Origin: Nepenthes gracilis
Lineage: Eukaryota; Streptophyta; Magnoliopsida; Caryophyllales; Nepenthaceae
Direction of reading: 5' to 3'
NCBI GenBank assembly: GCA_033239525.1
Contig: BSYO01000022.1
Span: 12,658,923-12,722,922 of the forward strand
Length of the DNA: 64,000 bases
Each line of letters begins with the position of its first letter. Positions within the stretch are counted from its first letter, which is position 1. The notes below the pieces were generated by a model. It had not been told where the DNA came from. It made no database searches and saw only the letters and a list, made by a program, of their open reading frames with translations. Of this stretch, positions 32,901 to 43,604 are shown one piece after another. The position numbers and the translations under genes were made by a program.

Positions 32901-33077
32901 AAGTGCTGCTCCAAGCATAATTTCAATTTTGAATTCAATCTCTCAATTTGTTGGTAATCCCAAAAGTTCTTTTGAAAAATATCCAGTATAATCTAAATAG
33001 GCTTGACAGCCACTTCTCATCAAATGGAAAGCATGCAATGTCGAAATCATGTATGGGTATTATTTTTGCATTACTCC

Positions 33078-33425
33078 TTAAAAAGAAAAAAATTCACATC
33101 CCAGAATTGAAAAATGCTCCCTCTTATGACAATAATCTACGCAATAATGATAACTATTTAACCAATCCATAATTAAAGTTATATCAAAATCATACATGTC
33201 AAGTAAAATCAAATCTACTACTAACTCTAATCCATTGATCCAAACAATACACCTAGGGTACACAATATTCATGACCAAAGAAGGTCCTGTAGGTGTTGAC
33301 ACTACAAATAAAAAATTCATAATCCTTGAGAGTGATAATAAATAATGGATAAACTTAGAGACACAAATGAATATGTTAACCTCAAATCCAATAGCACACG
33401 AGTTGAAGTTTTAAAAATTGTGAAT
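33078..33425 (-). pseudogene. Protease remnant of copy C
   Basis: Reads EGKFTIFKTSTRVLLDLRLTYSF, VVSTPTGPSLVMNIVYPRCIVWINGLELVVDLILLDMYDFDITLIMDWL. The DSG triplet has become DLR. The GMDWL segment that follows protease in this lineage is kept as IMDWL. Confidence 0.85.
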
Positions 33426-33598
33426 TTGCCTTCCCCTATCATGGGTGATACATCCACATCTTGGGCCATCATTGCAAAGGCTCTTCCTAAAATACTTAGC
33501 TTCCTTGCCATTTGCCTCAAGGGATGTGGGCAGTCATTGATCAAATGGCCGGATTGGCTACAATTGAATATGCTTACAAGACGTTACAACATTGTCTT
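33426..33598 (-). pseudogene. Gag tail of copy C, left part
   Basis: Minus strand reads INDCPHPLRQMARKLSILGRAFAMMAQDVDVSP, the zinc-knuckle end and linker to protease. Interrupted at 33598 by element L; the other half is 43171..43604. Confidence 0.8.
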
Positions 33599-33828
33599 TG
33601 TAATATCCCGGATTTTATTTGGATCAATTTAATATCAATTGTGATTTTGGGTATTTGGGCGTGATAAAAATTAATTAAATATTGAGAAATTTTGGGAAGA
33701 TAATGGATCGGTTGGGCTAGCGCCCGGGGTGCGCCGGTGTTGCCCAAATATCGTTTTGGATTTTGGAATAAAAGAAAATTAAAAATGGAATATATATATA
33801 TAATATATATATAATAATAATATTATAT

Positions 33829-33843
33829 TATATATATATAAAG
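33829..33843 (+). promoter_or_regulatory. TATA box of the element L 5' LTR
   Basis: 'tatatatataaagatgg' after a long AT run, about 235 bp from the LTR start; the right LTR has the same at about 40595..40610. Confidence 0.6.
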
Positions 33844-33929
33844 ATGGATAAGGATTGGAAAAGAAGAAAAGAAAAAGAAGAAAAAGGGGAGATAAGGATG
33901 ATCGGGGAGAGAGAAAAGTGAAGGGAGAG

Positions 33930-34650
33930 GGAGCTAGGGTTTCGGGTTCGCAGCGGAGGAGGAAGAAGAGAGGAGGGAGGCGGCCGGTGACGGCGACGTG
34001 CGGCGAGGATGGCACGGTGCCGGTGGTGACCGGCGACGGCCGTGGTTGTGACGGCTTGCAGCAGAAGCTGCGAGAGAGAGAGATCGGTGGCGAAGTCGCA
34101 GGAGGAGAAGGGAGTGAGGCGGCCGTTCGACGACTGCCGGCGACGGCGATAGCGAAGTGCGGCGACGGCGATGGGGGTTGCGGGTGAGGCCGCGACGGTG
34201 GCTGGTTGAGGAGACGGTGGCTCGTGGGGTGGCCGTGGCGGTGACGATGTAGAGTGCGAGAGAGAGAAATCGCGTAAGGAGGAGGAAGACGGCGGCGCAG
34301 TGGTGCCGATGCCGGCTGGGTGGTGCCGGGGAGGCCGTCGATGGCCAGGCCAGTGGAGCGGCGGCAGCGGAGCTGCCGGCAGAGGTCCGTGTGCGGAGGA
34401 GAGAGGAAGGGTCGTGCGGAGGAGAGAGAGAATAGCTCCCGAAGAGGACGATGGAGCAACGGTGACGGCGGTGACCGATGGTGGTTCGCCAGTGACCGAT
34501 GGTGGTTCGCCGGTGACCGGCGACGGCCGTGGCGGCGGCGACTTGCAGCAGAAGCTGCGCAGGAAGAGGGGCAGTGGCACGGCAGCGCGCACGGCGGAGA
34601 GAGAAAGGGCCGTTTCGGGCACTTCGAGACATCTTTTCTTCAGATCTGCA
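33930..34650. other. GC-rich, CpG-dense leader segment of the L LTR
   Basis: Repeated ggcgacgg and cggtgac motifs ('gaccggcgacggccgtgg' occurs twice here, at 34027 and 34516). It contrasts sharply with the AT-rich surroundings. The right LTR counterpart is 40680..41390. Open frames on both strands are Ser/Arg/Pro-rich artefacts. Confidence 0.75.
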
Positions 34651-34665
34651 AAGTATGAGGTCCAG

Positions 34666-36006
34666 GCAAGTATCTGTAAACCCCTTCTTTGGTCTAATTT
34701 TACATCTGATGTATTTTGGATACTATTTGGAATTTTTACTAACATGCATGCATTTTTGGTACACCCATTTATTTATTCTGGACATGCATGTGTAGTTTAT
34801 TGGATATTTTGGGGGTTGTTGGACTGGGTTTTATGATTTTGGAGAATTTGATATTTTTCTGAAAGTCCGAATAATTTATTGGACTCGATTTATATTTATA
34901 TCAGTATCTGTAACGAAAATATACACGAAATTTGCATTTGCCGTGTATTTTCATATGCACGTGCCGGGTTGTGGTCATTACATTTGGATTTGGATTATTG
35001 GATTCTGGCCAGCTCCCGACGGGGAGATTATTTGTTATTTGGAAATCCCTTTCCCCCGGCAGGAAAGGCTTGGAGTAGTGACCCTTCCCATTTGGATGAT
35101 TTGACTTGACCTTAGAATATATTTGGGCGTCCTAATATATCTGACAAACTTGAGGAATGCACCCAAAGCCGCGGGTGGCAAAACATAGTGAGCAACCTTA
35201 TCTATGGGTACATAATACATGGATTTTGGCCTAAGGTTACCGGGATTATGTGTAACCCTTCCTCAAGTTAGTCTTTAAATAATGTGAACCCAGATTTGGT
35301 GCATAATTTGTATTTTTGCATTGATTGGAATTGGACTTTGATTTGGATATGGATTTTTGGACTTGGATTTAAGATTTGCCGATTTTTGCCTATAATTGGG
35401 CTTGGTATGTCTCGTACAAACGATTTTGATTATATGTTTGATCCGGACCTTTGGAACATCTGTCGCGGTACCGTTTCGGTATCTGCGCACGCTATTGGAT
35501 CATCCGGCTATCGGATTCTGCCCCAGATCACAATCTGATCGGGCATTGGAGTTGGATTTGGATTTGGACTCGGAGTTGGACTTGGACTTGGCATCCGGCT
35601 ATCAGATTCTGCCTCAGATCACAAGCTGATCGGGCATTGGATTTGGACTTGGATTTGGAATCGGACTCGGATTTGGACTCGGATTGACATCGATTTTGGA
35701 ATTGGTTCGGATCACCTCTGTTTTGGTTATATATATATTTATATATATATACGTCCCGACGAGGACTATTTTGGAAATTTGGACATTTATTTGGACTTGG
35801 ACATTTGATTTGAGTACGAGACTACCATTGGATTTTGAAATTTGGTTCTTGGATTTCGGTTGGATTTGTTTTATCGGCGATTTGGATTTCTCTTGGAATT
35901 TGATTGGATTTTTATCCATAAACTTCTCATCTGATTTGTTGGACTCATTTTGACTAAATATGATACTTGCTGGGTATTAGGCTCATTTTTCTGTTTTGTC
36001 CCTTCA
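34666..36006 (+). other. Putative intron inside the L 5' LTR
   Basis: Donor-like CAG|GCAAGT at 34665/34666 (CAG|GTAAGT in the right LTR at 41396/41397) and acceptor-like tctgttttgtcccttcag ending at 36006. An intron of about 1.34 kb would remove most of the LTR from a transcript starting at the TATA box. Inference from splice-site shape and conservation only. Confidence 0.4.
35501..35650. repeat. 91-bp duplication and TTGGA-rich array in the L LTR
   Basis: 'catccggctatc(g/a)gattctgcc' recurs at 35501 and 35592, both followed by 'gatcacaa(t/g)ctgatcgggcattgg'. Between and after them are runs of TTGGAT/TTGGAC. The right LTR has the same layout at 42232 and 42323, so it predates insertion. Confidence 0.8.
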
Positions 36007-36439
36007 GAGTAGAAGGTTCAGATGCAGTACAGGAGTACAGACATGATCGGTCAGATATTCGTCCGATTTAGTGAGTTTCTGTTTATTATGGTTTGCATTG
36101 ATATTTGATGCATTTGGATTATGGAATTGGCCGGATATAGGCTTATTGTTATATGTTGGGAATAATTGAATATTTGTTTATGTTTGATTTTGATTTTTGG
36201 GTCGGATTATTACCTCCCTTACGATGATTGTGGAGCAGGTCGTATTTATTTTGCTCGGACTATTGTTCGATGAGGTCCTGTGAGGATTTTAAATTTGTTT
36301 AGTGTATATTTTGGTTTGTTACACCCGAATTTTGAGACTTGGTATTATTGGTTTTTTTAAAATTAATTGGGATTTTAGATTTTAGAAATTATAATTAATT
36401 ATTTAAATTGACCTGCTTGGTTCGGGTTCGTGACAGAAG

Positions 36440-36450
36440 TGGTATCAGAG
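36440..36450 (+). other. Primer-binding site of element L
   Basis: 'tggtatcagag', an exact match to the common plant initiator-Met primer site, four bases after the LTR end. Confidence 0.9.
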
Positions 36451-37539
36451 AAAAGTCGTAAGGAGAGGTACTTTGGGTTATTTTGGATAAATAATTGGCT
36501 GAATATTTGGGTATAATAAGTATTACTTTTGGTTAATAATAGAAAATTTGAGTTGTGGAGGTTCGGGTTTGAATCAGAAGGTCGAATCGTAGCGGTTTGG
36601 GTTTGGATTGGAATGATGATCATCTGATGATGATGAGTCGCACAAGCGACATAATGTATGATTTGATATTGTAATTGAATTAGAATTTGTTTGGTTTCTA
36701 CAAATATGTGGAGATTTTGTTGGATTTTGTAATTTTGGAAGAATAGTGGCTTGAAATTGGAGTTGGTCCAAAATCTCGCGGAGTAGAAGGAGATTTTGGT
36801 CAGCAAAGGAGTTTGTGATAAAGTTAATCGACTCGAAATCTCACGGAGTAGAAGGAGATTTTTGGCTGGCAGAAAGGTTAGCGGTGAAAGTGGAGATGAA
36901 TGAAGATTTTTCAAGATTGGATGCCGCAGATAAAGATGAAGAAGTTCAAGTCAAATCAACTCGTTTATCCTTACTAGAAGACATGACGATGAAGTGCAAG
37001 TCTGATCTCGTTGGCAGCGATGATGCTGATCGTGTAGAAGTCTGAAGTCATTGTTGGAGCAAGAGAAAGACTGAAGATTGTCTATTTCCACTCGTCGCTG
37101 TGATCGGGTGGATAGTCGTCCCTGTGAATCTTTCATCGCTGAAGAATCGAAGGACAGAGTTCGTGGTTCGATCTCTTAAAGCAATGCTCAGGAAGAGGTT
37201 GAAGAATTTAAAAGATTTGTTGAAGCATGATAGTAGATGAGGACTTCAAGATTCAATCTGGAAGTTGTTGGTGTCATTCAGATGCACTTATGACGAAGAG
37301 CTGGATCATATCCTGTTGATCAAGTCGGAGCAGCTTCAGGAGAAGCATTTCCAGAAGAAATCAGAGCATTGGAGTCAAGACTCGATGGATGGATTTGTTC
37401 AACATTCAGATGACAAGCAAAAAGAAATTCAGGTGAAGTAAAGTCTTCTTCCTGAAGTTTGAGTTTGCAAGATCAGCCTGCAGGTTTAGCGAGAAGAAGT
37501 TCGCGAGACGAAGTTCGCGAGACGAGGTTGATTCGTCCA

Positions 37540-37720
37540 AAATGAAGTCTGCTTCAATTGCGGCCAGATAGGCCATTTGTCAAGAGATCGTTCAAATTTT
37601 TGGCGTCCGGATTCCAGATGTCTTGGTAGAAGACGGATGATTCTAGGCGAAGCATTTACAGTTATGGCCCATGAAGTTAGAGCTGGATCTTGTGGAAGAT
37701 TATTTCGGTAAATCAATCAC
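37540..37720 (+). pseudogene. Gag zinc knuckle and protease linker of element L
   Basis: The frame gives EVCFNCGQIGHLSRDRS, a CX2CX4HX4C knuckle whose last Cys codon is now CGT (Arg). About 75 bp later GEAFTVMAHEVRAG matches the gag-protease linker (GRAFAMMAQE in copies A and C). Frameshifts occur on both sides. Confidence 0.8.
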
Positions 37721-37884
37721 ATTTTGCATTTTGGGTTATGGATCCTCAAAGTTCCAAGGAAGAGTCAGTAAGAAGGCTTAAAGGTTGATTTTGGCGCTGC
37801 AAGCGAATCATCTGTTGAGAGATGGGAGCTGCGTTTATCTGGCATATGGTCACATCTGGGGGCTATTTCGTGACCCTTGAAGAT

Positions 37885-38717
37885 ATGTTGATCATCTGCA
37901 AGTTTGAAGATATTTTTCAGAAGATTCAACTGTTTGCTCTTGGATCGAAGATCAAGTTTGTGCTGGGTGTTGTGCTTGGATTTGTCGGCTATTTCGAAGG
38001 CTCCATATGGGGTAGCCTTATCTGAGTTGAAGAAATTGAGACAACAATTGTAGAATTTGTTTTGAGAAGGGTTTTGTTCGGCCAAGTGTCTTGGCGTAGA
38101 ATGCTTTAATGTTCTCTGGCGAATGAAATTGGATTGATACATCTATGTTTGGATTATTTGGAAATTGGATATGTATCAATTTTCATGGATCGAAGATTTG
38201 TTGGATCTATTTGAAGAAATTTGGGTTTTCTCTAAGATTGATCTGTGCTCAATGTGTCCTTAATCGAGGTTTCAGTGGGAGTATGTGTATAAGACATCTT
38301 TCAGGTCATTGTGTGGCCATTATAAATTTTGATTGTACTTTTGGGCTGTCAAATATTTTAATGTCTTTTATGGATTTGGTCGATTGGACTTCTGATCGTG
38401 TTTGGATTAGTTTTGATGGCTGTGTCACTGATTTTCTAATTTGTTTGAAGAATATTGAGAAATATGAGAATCTGATTGGAAAGTCTGCTGGAGATTTCAA
38501 GAATGTGACATTTGGAGATTCGAAGAAGGTTGAAATAGTGACGAATTTGAAAAGACCATTTGAGGTCGCGGGAGTGTGGAGTTTCTTGGCTTTAGTTGAT
38601 TGTGATGGGAGATTTGTGAAAAGTTTCTCAAAGATTTCAGTGTTGTGGCACCCTTGGAATAGAAGTGATCAGTATTCAAATAAAGTGATGCTGGTGAGAA
38701 GAATTTTCGGTAATTGA
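37885..38717 (+). pseudogene. Decayed reverse transcriptase of element L
   Basis: ICKFEDIFQ...SKIKFVLGVV (37890) matches the cEFeDvFPe...ReieF.idlvPG entry to RT. LIHLCLDY (38115) fits [10 protein letters not shown], and an alternate frame near 38190 gives DLLDLFEEIWVFSKIDLCS. The 190-codon frame 38145..38717 reads TFGLSNILMSFMDLVDW, FDGCVTDFLICLKNIEKYE where FIDDIL.YSKn.eEHe is expected, and KVEIVTNLKRPFEV...VWSFLALVDCDGRFVKSFSKIS, the post-RT connection. The YIDD-equivalent catalytic Asp pair is lost. This is not a host gene. Confidence 0.78.
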
Positions 38718-39749
38718 AGAATAGATTGTCATCGGTGTCAGTTTTATCGATTCCTGATGGATCAGAAGGATTGGTAGCGCTCTGTAATGCTTCTGAAAAA
38801 GATTTAGATATGTTTGGATTCTGTATAGTCGGGCGCTTAATCCAAGAAAAAGTTTGGGGATGCGGCGCAATCTAGAGGGTTTCGCATGAAGGTGCTGTGG
38901 CAAGAATGCCTGCATGAGGATTGTGCCAGATGGATTTTCTCTCTTTGTTGTCAGGATTGGATTTCAAACTGAGCTTCTATTTATGGGAGAAGTTCTTATG
39001 AGGATCTATGGTGATTTTCTTTTCGGACAAGCCGTCTGAAAGTCCAGAATGCGACACCGTTTGGAGGATTTTTGTGTGAAGTGCTATGTTGAAGATACCA
39101 ATGGGAAGACTTGTCCAGAAGAATTTCCTCTTTTCTACTAGGATTGGATTCTGAACAAAATTTTTATTTGTGGGAGAATCTTTTGAGAAGATTAGAATGA
39201 AGCCCTTTTTGGATGAGCTACATTAAAGTTGAAAGCGATTGAGCTGGCAATCTCGGGCATTCTGTACCGGTGCTTTCCATTTGCACGTTTGAGAGGAGGC
39301 ATGTTCGCAAGAATTCTCTCGTTTGAGTATCGTTGATTTGATGGAAGTTCGGAAGCAAATGAAGTTGTTAGCAGCTATATTGAGTTTGGATTTGTCCAAG
39401 TCCGATGGGAACGACAAAGACTTTCCACCTTGTGGAGTGGAGAGAGAATTTTGATGGCAGATTGATCATGTGTCATGGTTTGTAGGCAAAATAAAAAGCA
39501 TGAGGTTGTGGCCTGTGTGGCAAGGTATATCCGTGCCTAAAGATGAAGCCAAGAAGAAGAAGCCTCGAGATTTGTATTTCAGGTCTGCCTCGGATGACTA
39601 GAAGATTGGTAGCAATTTGGAGGATGATGGATGAGTTGATGGAGTCAGCTCTTTTCCTGACGATCAGGATGTCATTCCCGAGATTCATAGTTGGCAGGTT
39701 GTCGAGATGAGAAGTTCATAAAATATTTTGATTATGTGACTTCAGATTT

Positions 39750-40318
39750 TGATTGAAGATGGATAATCAATTAGAGTAGCGCAGCGGAAGTGTGTACATC
39801 TTTGGCTAATTGTCACAAGATATGATTTGACGCTTCCAGTAGAAGATCGGATTTACAGTCCGATTTGAAGTTCGATGTGGATGGTCAGATGTTTATGGAA
39901 GCAACTTGAAGAGAAGAATTTTCAGTTGGAGGTCGCTGGGTAATTTGAACATAAGATTCGTCGGAATTTTGCAAGTGTTCGGTATGTCGGAGAGGCGGTC
40001 TGTATATTGACCTTATCTCTGAATTTGATCTTTGGATATGATTTGTCAAATGTGATTTGTATGATAAATATGGGAATGCTCATTTGGATGTGTTTGGATT
40101 GGAATCGTCATCCATCGACGAGAATTTGTGTTGAGCCAAAGTTTCAATTCGAATTTTGGAATAGAAATGATCTACTATTGAGGATCAGATTTTGGATGAA
40201 TCACTCAATCGAGGAAGTGGTCTGAGAAGAGCGAAGATGACATTGAAAGAATATCCTCATTATATGATATTTGAGGTTGAGATTCAGATTCGTAAATTTC
40301 GAGGCCGAAATTTTTGTA
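39750..40318 (+). pseudogene. Integrase C-terminus of element L
   Basis: GNLNIRFVGILQVF (about 39940) matches GKLsPRyiGPFevl. The frame 40007..40225 reads LSLNLIFGYDLSNVICM (for LPp.Ls.vHdVFHVSml), DWNRHPSTRICVEPKFQFEFWNRNDLLLRIRFWMNHSIEEVV, matching the chromovirus tail 'ildr....lr.r.i..VkvqW.nhs.eEATWE'. The 'gtaaatttcgaggccgaaat' end is the usual gypsy 3' coding end. Confidence 0.75.
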
Positions 40319-40330
40319 AGGAGGGGAGAA
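40317..40330 (+). other. Polypurine tract of element L
   Basis: 'taaggaggggagaa' directly before TGTAATATCCC of the 3' LTR, the plus-strand primer site. Confidence 0.85.
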
Positions 40331-40550
40331 TGTAATATCCCGGATTTTATTTGGATCAATTTAATATCAATTGTGATTTTGGGTATTTGGGCGTGATAAA
40401 AATTAATTAAATATTGAGAAATTTTGGGAGGATATTTGGATCGGTTGGGCTGGCGCCCGGGGTGCGCCGGTGTTGCCCAAATATTGTTTTGGATTTTGGA
40501 ATAAAAGAAAATTAAAAATGGAATATATATATATAATATATATATAATAA

Positions 40551-40607
<57 letters not shown>

Positions 40608-43165
40608 ATGGATAAGGATTGGAAAAGAAGAAAAGAAAAAGAAGAAAAAGGGGAGATAAGGATGATCGGGGAGAGAGAAAAGTGAAGGGAGAGGGAGCTA
40701 GGGTTTCGGGTTCGCAGCGGAGGAGGAAGAAGAGAGGAGGGAGGCGGCCGGCGACGGCGTCGTGCGGCGAGGATGGCACGGTGCAGTGGTGACCCGGCGG
40801 CGGCCGTGGTGGTGGCGGCTTGCGGCGAAGGCTGCGAGAGAGAGATCGGCGGCGAAGCCGGCAGGAGGAGAAAGGAGTGAGGTGACCGTTCGGCATTTGT
40901 CGGCGACGGGCGATAGCTAAGCGCGGGCGGCGGCGATGGGGGGTTGCGGGTGAGGCCGCGACGGTGGCTGGTTGAGAGACGGTGGCTCGTGGGGTGGCGT
41001 GGCGGTGACGATGTGGAGTGCGAGAGAGAGAAATCGCGCAAGGAGGAGGAAGACGGCGGCGCAGTGGTGTCGATGCTGCCGGGTGGTGCCGGGAGACCGT
41101 CGATGGCCGGACCCGGTGGAGCGGCGTGAGCTGCTGCGGCAGAGGTCCGTGTGCGGAGGAGAGAGGAAGGGTCGTGCGGAGGAGAGAGAACAGCTCCCGA
41201 AGAGGACAATTGAGCAACGGTGACGGCGGTGACCGATGGTGGTTCGCCGGTGACCGGCGACGGCCGTGGCGGCGGGTCTTGCGCAGCAGTTTATGCAGAA
41301 AGGGCGATGCACGGAAGCCTTACGGCGGAGAGAGAAAGGGCCGTTTCGGGCACTTCGAGACATCTTTTCTTTAGATCTGCAAAGTATGAGGTCCAGGTAA
41401 GTATCTGTAAACCCCCTCTTTGGTCTAATTTTACATCTGATGTATTTTGGATACTATTTGGAATTTTTACTAACATGCATGCATTTTTGGTACACCCATT
41501 TATTTATTCTGGACATGCATGTATAGTTCATTGGATATTTTGGGGGTTGTTGGACTGGGTTTTATGATTTTGGAGAATTTGATATTTTTCTGAAAGTCTG
41601 AATAATTTATTGGACTCGATGTATATTTATATCAGTATCTGTAATGAAAATATACACAAAATTTGCATTGGCCGTGTATTTTCATATGCACGTGCCGAGT
41701 TGTGGTCACTACATTTTGATTTGGATTATTGGATTCTGGCCAGCTCCCGACGGGGAGATTATTTGTTATTTGGAAATCCCTTTCCGTTGGCAGGAAAGGC
41801 TTGGAGTAGTGACCCTTCCCATTTGGATGATTTGACTTGACCTTAGAATATATTCGGACGTCCTAATATATCTGACAAACTTGAGGAATGCACCCAAAGC
41901 CGCGAGTGGCAAAACATAGTGAGCAACCTTATCTATGGGTACATAATACATGGATTTTGGCCTAAGGTTACCGGGATTATGTGTAACCCTTCCTCAAGTT
42001 AGTCTTTAAATAATGTGAACCCAGATTTGGTGCATAATTTGTATTTTTGCATTGATTGGAATTGGACTTTGATTTGGATATGGATTTTTGGACTTGGATT
42101 TAAGATTCGCCGATTTTTGCCTATAATTGGGCTTGGTATGTCTCGTACAAACGATTTTGATTATATGTTTGATCCGGACCTTTGGAATATCTGTCGCGGT
42201 ACCATTTCGGTATCTGCGCACGCTATTGGATCATCTGGTTATCGGATTCTGCCCTAGATCACAAGCTGATCGGGCATTGGAGTTGGATTTGGATTTGGAC
42301 TCGGAGTTGGACTTGGACTCGGCATCCGGCTATCGGATTCTGCCTCAGATCACAAGCTGATCGGGCATTGGATTTGGACTTAGATTTAGAATCGGACTCG
42401 GATTTGGACTCGGATCGACATCGATTTTGGAATTGGTTCGGATCACCTCTGTTTTGGTTATATATATATTTATATATATATACGTCCCGACGAGGATTAT
42501 TTTGGAAATTTGGACATTTATTTGGACTTGGACATTTGATTTGAGTACGAGACTACCATTGGATTTTGAAATTTGGTTCTTGGATTTCGATTGGATTCGT
42601 TTTATCGGCGATTTGGATTTCTCTTGGAATTTGATTGGATTTTTATCCATAAACTTCTCATCTGATTTATTGGACTCATTTTGACTAAATATGATACCTG
42701 CTGGGCATTAGGCTCATTTTTCTGTTTTGTCCCTTCAGAGTAGAAGGTTCGGATCACGATGAAATCTGAGACATGATCGGTCAGATATTCGTCCGATTTG
42801 GTGAGTTTCTGTTTATTATGGTTTACATTGATATTTGATGCATTTGGATTATAGAATTGGCCGGATATAGGCTTATTGTTATATGTTGGGAATAATTGAA
42901 TATTTGTTTATGTTTGATTTTGATTTTTGGGTCGGATTATTACCTCCCTTACGATGATTGTAGAGCAGGTCGTATTTATTTTGCTCGGACTATTGTTCGA
43001 TGAGGTCCTGTGAGGATTTTAAATTTGTTAAGTGTATATTTTGGTTTGTTACACCCGAATTTTGGGACTTGGTATTATTGGTTTTTTTAAAATTAATTGG
43101 GATTTTAGATTTTAGAAATTATAATTAATTATTTAAATTAACCTACTTGGTTCGGGTTCGTAACA
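40331..43165 (+). repeat. 3' LTR of element L
   Basis: Near-identical to 33599..36435. Differences include a longer (TA)n at 40560..40604, small indels in the GC-rich segment and a short replaced block at 42751..42770. Followed by TSD GTCTT. Confidence 0.93.
41397..42738 (+). other. Putative intron inside the L 3' LTR
   Basis: CAG|GTAAGT donor consensus at 41396/41397 and acceptor tctgttttgtcccttcag ending at 42738. Same position and size as the candidate in the 5' LTR. Confidence 0.4.
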
Positions 43166-43170
43166 GTCTT

Positions 43171-43604
43171 CCTCCGTGAGGGCATTTGGACTCTGCTTGT
43201 TAAAGGCCTAGTGCACCTTGGAGTTCAATTCCCTTTTTCTCCTTATCCATTGACTTTGATCTTTTTTGGAATCTTCCTAATCTCAAACTCTGGTCTCATT
43301 GACTAGCCGACTTCTTCTCAGAGAACGTTTCTCTTTCCATCTCTTGCTCAAATAGGAGAGCCCGATCAAACACTTATCCATAAGTCCTTGACTTCAACGT
43401 CCTAAGTTGCTTCCAAATAGTAACAGTTAATCCTCGCAAAAATTTCCTCACCTTCTTGGCCTTATCATGGATAATATAAGGGGTATAGCAGGACAACTCG
43501 GTGAATTTGGTATCATATTCTGCCACAATCTGGTTTCCTTATCGCAAACGGAGGAATTCATTATCCTTCTAATCCCTCAAGCTTGTTAGAAAATACTTAT
43601 TCAT
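43171..43604 (-). pseudogene. Gag of copy C, right part
   Basis: Resumes exactly where 33598 stopped (the combined sequence matches copy A around 21740). Colinear with 21741..22190: basic linker, LLFEQEMERETFSEKK, SFYEDxxKVRKFLRGL-type block and LTSLR. The N-terminal half of gag is missing; at about 43604 the sequence jumps into LTR. Confidence 0.8.

Larger units (their letters stand above)
31923..33598 (-). mobile_element. Gypsy copy C, pol part (minus strand)
   Basis: Same family and orientation as copy A: RNase H, RT, protease and gag tail. Its gag is interrupted by element L at 33598 and resumes at 43171. Copy C has no integrase. Confidence 0.85.
33599..36435 (+). repeat. 5' LTR of element L
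   Basis: Layout: AT microsatellite and TATA (33790..33843), purine-rich leader, GC-rich segment (33930..34650), putative 5' splice site (34665, GC form), TTGGA-rich repeats (35330..35910), putative acceptor (36006), and the end ggttcgggttcgtgaca. Long open frames on the minus strand of the GC-rich part are compositional. Confidence 0.93.
33599..43165 (+). mobile_element. Gypsy element L (9,567 bp), long LTRs, decayed pol
   Basis: LTRs 33599..36435 and 40331..43165 (2,837 and 2,835 bp), both TGTAATATCCCGG...ACA. TSD GTCTT at 33594..33598 and 43166..43170 is perfect. PBS 36440..36450 and polypurine tract aaggaggggagaa before 40331. The internal region (36436..40330) still follows gag, RT and integrase order but is riddled with substitutions and stops. 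By eye the LTRs are about 96-98% identical over the parts compared, so the last transposition is much younger than the decay of pol. Confidence 0.93.

Noticed and set aside
33828..34745. 305-codon minus-strand open frame (and 226/232-codon overlaps), with a 338-codon equivalent at 40201..41217
   Set aside because: They lie in the GC-rich leader of the element L LTRs, occur in several frames at once, encode Ser/Pro/Arg-rich low-complexity sequence, and show no domain. They are compositional artefacts.
36440..36450. TGGTATCAGAG motifs considered as tRNA gene parts
   Set aside because: They are primer-binding sites directly after LTR ends; no cloverleaf surrounds them. No tRNA or rRNA gene was recognised anywhere in the window.
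38145..38717. 190-codon frame considered as a novel host gene
   Set aside because: Its residues align with gypsy RT motifs and the post-RT connection in the right order, and it lies between the PBS and PPT of element L.
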